NCBI GenBank assembly: GCA_905250115.1
Contig: CAJNOI010000051.1
Span: 458,440 to 522,439 of the forward strand
Origin: Adineta steineri
Taxonomy: Eukaryota > Rotifera > Eurotatoria > Adinetida > Adinetidae
DNA length: 64,000 nt
Reading direction: 5' to 3'
This document shows positions 62,249-64,000 of this stretch, piece by piece. The notes beneath the pieces are model-generated. The model worked only from the letters and a program-made list of their open reading frames with translations, made no database searches and was not told the origin of the DNA. The translations under genes were made by a program, and so were the position numbers. How positions within the stretch are numbered: the stretch's first letter is position 1; the number at the start of each line of letters is the position of its first letter.

Positions 62249-63324
62249 TCGCAATAGAATCCAGAAATAAACTTAGACTTTTCTCTAAATACGTCATTAA
62301 AAAACAATTTTTTTTCTCCGTTCTATTTGAATATGAGGTTTACTGCTTTTTACTAATGTTTGCTGTTTCTTTTTCCAGTTTATATTATATTTTTCATATG
62401 ACATTTTTATTTGAAAGTGAAGATGAGTAATAGGCATGTACCAGTTCCAGTCATGACTTTTAAGTAAAATTAAAGATAATTAAGCGATAAAACTGTTGCT
62501 CTAGGTAAATTGATTGATTTTCGATCGTCGAAGGGTACCTAAGGGTTGAAAATTTTTGAAGAGACTCAAAATCGATTAATCACCACATATTTTAAAGGAA
62601 AACAACATTGATCTAATAATGAATGAAAGATCAGGTAGATTAGTACCCAATCTAATGAGTAAAGGATTGCGTGCAACTATCGAACTGCCTCTTTTGAGAA
62701 CAGTGTCAGAACACAAGCTAAACTAGAGTACATAAAGTAACTGGTAGGTGTAAATGTGAGTATTGATACTGTATTCATATAACACTCATATCCACACTCT
62801 CAATGTTACAGCTTATTATATTCTTAACTAACAACGAACAATAGACAGAAGATTGTGTACAATGAATTGAAAGATTTACATGATTGGTGGGAAATACTTC
62901 AGAAAGAAAGATATCGGTAAAGAACGCCCTTAGTAAGTGGTGCATATATTGGCCGTTTTTATTAACTATTGGAAATCCAAGATCGTGATCTTATTAATTC
63001 CATTATACAGCAAAGACGACAAAAAAACAGTATGCATCACTAAGAATTCACCGAATATATATGGAATAATGATTTATTAGAACTGAAACTGAGTTAAAAA
63101 TGAAAAGCAGATAACATCTTGGAAAGCAAAAAAAAATTGAAAAAGCAGAAATGACAGAAAAAAAGTAGAAGAGGTGGCGACCTTGGTCGCAAAGCTTTGT
63201 TAAAAATCTTAATATAGAGTGAAGATAAATGTTAATCTGTATTGTGTAATGTTACATAAGAGTAATATACTTAATAGTGTAGTAAAGTGTTAATGAGTAA
63301 ATAAAGGTTAGCCATCGATAAGTT
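62249..63324. other. Intergenic region, no supportable gene
   Basis: About 1.1 kb between the giant GTPase stop and the convergent FG-GAP gene stop. A short frame at 62245-62430 overlaps the GTPase stop by four bases (ATGA) but is hydrophobic, low-complexity and without family resemblance. No repeats or RNA genes seen. Confidence 0.55.
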
Positions 63325-64000
63325 TTAGCAATGCAAGAGAACACTGACGGTGTTCGAATGAGTGTTTGCAACAATAATATCAGGTTTGTTATCACTATTA
63401 ACATCGATGACTGCTACTGATAATGGAAAAGTACCAACTGGATAAGTAGTTTGAGCGTTAAAGGTGCCGTTGCCTGTGTTGAGAAGAACACTGACGGTGG
63501 CCGAATCCCTATTTGCAACAACAATATCGGGTATATTGTCGCTATTCACATCGACCACTGCTACTGATGCTGGAGAAGTACCAACTGGATAAGTAGTTTG
63601 AGCGCTAAAGGTGCCGTTGCCTGTGTTGAGAAGAACACCGGTATTATTCAAACCCTGGTTTGCAACAACAATATCGGGTTTATTATCCCCATTTACATCG
63701 ACGACCGCTACTGCTGAAGGGCCACTGATACCTGAGTAAGTAGTTTGAGCCTTAAAGGTGCCGTTGCCTGCGTTGAGAAGAACGCCGACGTTGTTCGAAC
63801 CATAGTTTGCAACAACAATATCCGATTTATTGTCACTATTCACATCGACGACCGCTAATCCTGCAGGGCTATTGGTACCTGAGTAAGTAGCTTGAGTGGT
63901 AAAGGTACCATTTCCTGTGTTGAGAAGAACACTGATGCTGTTCGAACCATAGTTTGCAACAACAATATCGGGTTTATTGTCGCTATTCACATCGACGACT
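63325..64000 (-). CDS. FG-GAP/VCBS tandem-repeat protein, C-terminal part, truncated by window edge
   Basis: Open to base 64000 on the minus strand, stop at 63325-63327. It consists of about four and a half tandem repeats of about 49 residues, each with VAVVDVNSDNKPDIVVANYG then VSVLLNTGNGTF and a Thr/Tyr/Pro linker. The DVNSDNKPD stretch is the calcium-binding D-x-N-x-D-x-x-x-D motif of FG-GAP/VCBS (integrin-like beta-propeller) repeats. Such proteins are typically secreted or surface-bound; any signal peptide lies outside the window. The protein ends abruptly inside a repeat (SVLLHC). The DNA repeats are about 147 bp and still very alike, implying recent duplication or conversion. Such repeats are abundant in bacteria and have been noted as expanded in bdelloid rotifers; a foreign origin here is plausible but not shown. 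Confidence 0.85.
   Translation of the reverse strand, partial: VVDVNSDNKPDIVVANYGSNSISVLLNTGNGTFTTQATYSGTNSPAGLAVVDVNSDNKSDIVVANYGSNNVGVLLNAGNGTFKAQTTYSGISGPSAVAVVDVNGDNKPDIVVANQGLNNTGVLLNTGNGTFSAQTTYPVGTSPASVAVVDVNSDNIPDIVVANRDSATVSVLLNTGNGTFNAQTTYPVGTFPLSVAVIDVNSDNKPDIIVANTHSNTVSVLLHC
63340..63990. repeat. Tandem ~147-bp DNA repeats encoding the FG-GAP repeats
   Basis: Near-identical segments recur about every 147 bases, for example TTAAAGGTGCCGTTGCCTGT near 63460, 63607 and 63754, and GCAACAACAATATCGGGTTT near 63662 and 63956. Low divergence points to young copies. Confidence 0.8.

Noticed and set aside
62245..62430. Small frame overlapping the giant GTPase stop (ATGA)
   Set aside because: Overlapping translation is not expected in a eukaryotic gene and the peptide is Phe-rich and unremarkable.

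Overview
This is a eukaryotic nuclear window. It is AT-rich, with many multi-exon genes on both strands, GT-AG introns that are mostly 50-60 bp, and one 100-N assembly gap. Animal-specific genes (Scribble, CEP162, androglobin, ASB-type ankyrin/SOCS, SMC5, PGAM5) make it a metazoan. Four features together point to a bdelloid rotifer: tiny introns, splice acceptors placed just before start codons (the signature of spliced-leader trans-splicing), a bacterial-type sugar enzyme fusion carrying one small intron, and FG-GAP/VCBS repeat proteins. The species assignment is inference.

Layout, left to right. 1-4442 (-): the 5' part of Scribble (LRRs and PDZ1), running off the left edge. 4443-7558: non-coding. 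7559-14633 (-): CEP162. 14892-21254 (-): a CEP126-like gene whose 3.85-kb intron holds a complete opposite-strand gene (16267-19523, +), a ROK kinase / class I mannose-6-phosphate isomerase fusion of apparent Bacteroidetes type. 21395-22489 (-): an intronless WD40 protein. 22733-23925 (+): PGAM5. 25455-26025 and 26084-27105 (+): CCDC86 and SRRM2/Cwc21, so close that they look like one operon. 27733-32846 (+): SMC5, with MITE-like insertions in two introns. 33121-36339 (-): ASB-like, RPL29 and DENR genes about 170 bp apart. 36941-39845 (-): a disordered PDZ protein interrupted by the N gap. 41541-43274 (-): a type I membrane protein. 45216-53568 (-): androglobin, with a candidate second first exon at 53886-54031. 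56054-62248 (+): an intronless 2064-residue protein that joins a signal peptide, a degenerate class-3 lipase domain and a very-large-inducible-GTPase domain. 63325-64000 (-): the 3' end of an FG-GAP/VCBS repeat protein.

The most unusual items are the signal peptide / pseudo-lipase / giant GTPase fusion, the bacterial-type sugar enzyme nested in a centrosomal gene's intron, the evidence for trans-splicing and operons, and a set of short inverted-repeat elements, two with exact 8-bp target duplications (one with hAT-like ends). Three genes of cilium, centrosome or flagellum biology (CEP162, CEP126-like, ADGB) lie in the same 64 kb; I do not claim this is meaningful. All gene models were made by reading frames and splice sites by eye, without transcript evidence.
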